A stretch of 13,966 nucleotides of DNA from positions 1-13,966 of the forward strand of contig CAMTFK010000108.1 in the NCBI GenBank assembly GCA_947071285.1, given 5' to 3'. Within the stretch, counting starts at the first letter, position 1, and every line of letters starts with the position of its first letter. Shown here in pieces: positions 13,359 through 13,966 of this stretch. The notes beneath the pieces are model-generated. The model was not told the DNA's origin. It worked only from the letters and a program-made list of their open reading frames with translations, and ran no database searches. The translations under genes were made by a program, and so were the position numbers. The DNA comes from an uncultured Bacteroides sp. (lineage in GTDB: Bacteria > Bacteroidota > Bacteroidia > Bacteroidales > Bacteroidaceae).

Positions 13359-13474
13359 ACCACTCGCTTCGTTCGCATACAAGAGAGTTTTAGTACTTTG
13401 TCAGCACTCCAGCACTATTAAAGGTAATATGCATAAATATAAGTGATTAGCTGGTGACGATGACTGTGTTGATT

Positions 13475-13510
13475 AGTGCTGACAAACGGTTTGTCAGCAC
13501 TGTTTTTTTC
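13475..13510 (+). terminator. Rho-independent terminator after miaB
   Basis: AGTGCTGACAAAC (13475-13487), one G, then GTTTGTCAGCACT (13489-13501) form a perfect 13-bp dyad, followed by GTTTTTTTC and a second T-run. It lies 117 bp after the miaB stop. A further copy of the right arm (TTTGTCAGCACT) at 13397-13408 could pair with the left arm instead. Confidence 0.85.
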
Positions 13511-13585
13511 TCCTTTTTTACCTGTTTTCCTGTGTAATATGCTGGCTTTCAAAGATTATACGCATTATGTGCCGAATTCCCAAAA

Positions 13586-13747
13586 TTAGGCATAAATAGC
13601 TCTTTTGGCTTCATCACATAATCCCAGACCTGATTGGGCTATGATTTCATCTCTTTCGGTGGCATTTGCAGTGCTTTTATTGCGTGATTTCAAGATGCTA
13701 ATATACAGTGTATTGCAGTTTCTTTGTGCAAGGAAACGCTCGTTTCC
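13586..13747 (-). pseudogene. Possible remnant of a protein C-terminus
   Basis: On the minus strand, a 53-codon frame is open between in-frame stops (TAA at 13750-13748 and TAA at 13588-13586). It has no ATG; a TTG at 13693 would give 35 residues. The last 40 or so residues look like real protein, with segments SILKSRNKSTAN and ERDEIIAQSGLGLCDEAKR and the ending AIYA. The frame is cut at its upstream end exactly where the 22-bp repeat array begins. I do not recognise the family. It could be the tail of a gene disrupted by the array, or a chance frame. Confidence 0.3.
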
Positions 13748-13904
13748 TTAAGGAGGAACGAGCATTTCTTACCTTGGAAACTATCGTTTCCGAGCCTTGG
13801 AAACTGCCGTTCCCATTAAAGGAAACCGCCGTTCCCATTAGGAGAAACTGTCGTTCCCATTAAGAGAAACTGCTGTTCCCATTAGGAGAAACTACCGTTC
13901 CCAT
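13730..13904. repeat. 22-bp-period array of GGAAAC/GTTCCC dyad units
   Basis: Units of the form RGAAACtnnYGTTCCCATTA start at 13799, 13821, 13843, 13865 and 13887, exactly 22 bp apart. More divergent units start near 13732, 13755 and 13776. The first is a perfect dyad (AAGGAAACG, CT, CGTTTCCTT; 13730-13749), and the unit at 13776 is GGAAACTATCGTTTCC. The units are contiguous with no unique spacers, so this is a tandem array and not CRISPR. Confidence 0.85.
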
Positions 13905-13910
13905 GAAACT

Positions 13911-13966
13911 GACTGTAGTGTACTGAATAAGTTGACACTTCTTAATCCACTAAAAAAGATGGAAAA
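13911..13966 (+). other. Window edge: possible start of another element or gene
   Basis: After the array comes AGTGT (13917-13921), 13 bp, then ACACT (13935-13939). An A-rich run (TAAAAAAG) and an ATG at 13959 follow, with two codons before the window ends. This could be the start of a gene or the terminal region of an insertion sequence, but too little is present to decide. Confidence 0.2.

Noticed and set aside
12234..13382. Long minus-strand ORFs antisense to miaB
   Set aside because: miaB carries all diagnostic cysteines and its own promoter and terminator, so the antisense frames are shadows.
13730..13904. CRISPR array
   Set aside because: Units are contiguous 22-bp repeats with no unique spacers, and no cas genes are present.
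13917..13939. AGTGT...ACACT as an insertion-sequence end
   Set aside because: The five-base arms are too short, no transposase is visible and no target duplication can be checked. It is kept only as a low-confidence window-edge note.

Overview
The window looks like chromosomal DNA from a gut Bacteroides or a close Bacteroidales relative. The evidence is several Bacteroidetes-type promoters (TTTG, about 19-20 bp, TAnnTTTG), A-rich leaders instead of strong Shine-Dalgarno sites, lipoproteins with acidic residues after the lipobox cysteine, and families largely confined to Bacteroidetes (DUF4270, DUF4907, BACON-like domains). No tRNA, rRNA, CRISPR array or complete mobile element is visible.

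Layout. Positions 373-2894 (minus) hold a two-gene unit, a DUF4270 lipoprotein and then a FadL/OmpP1-like outer-membrane barrel, coupled by an ATGA overlap. Positions 3185-4602 (plus) are a divergent pair, a six-repeat Kelch lipoprotein and a DUF4907 lipoprotein. The DUF4907 gene converges with, and overlaps by 26 bp, a minus-strand BACON-like lipoprotein (4577-5524). Together these make a 5-kb block in which every product is predicted to be exported to the envelope, and at least two carry surface-export-like tails. Positions 5703-9404 (plus) look like one operon: a PH-like membrane protein, dihydrolipoamide dehydrogenase (lpdA), a DUF2007 plus zinc-ribbon protein, and a PBP4-type D-Ala-D-Ala carboxypeptidase. 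Positions 9522-11561 (minus) hold an acetyl/propionyl-CoA:succinate CoA-transferase family enzyme and, upstream, a small membrane-anchored protein. Positions 11991-13358 (plus) are miaB, with its own promoter, a structured leader and a clear terminator.

The least ordinary content lies between the genes. (1) A dispersed structured element occurs three times (window start, 2911-2989, 9404-9521). It has arms of degenerate 7-bp tandem repeats (consensus TYGTARC) that fold as an inverted repeat around a conserved core, GTGGCTGCGCTGT...TGCAAA. The third copy fills the whole gap between two convergent stop codons. (2) A second, AT-rich 7-bp array ends next to another stop codon (11074-11108). (3) Two unrelated arrays with a 22-bp period, built of dyad-containing units, lie near the two window ends; one contains a perfect 68-bp palindrome. 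(4) The miaB leader is almost entirely one long hairpin of CACAGATT-type repeats. (5) An orphan hairpin is followed by a possible 34-codon ORF (11629-11779). (6) A 53-codon open frame that may be a gene remnant lies beside the right-hand array.

The housekeeping genes (lpdA, dacB-like, CoA-transferase, miaB) are assigned with high confidence. The five lipoprotein/barrel genes are assigned to families or folds only, and their biological role is unknown.
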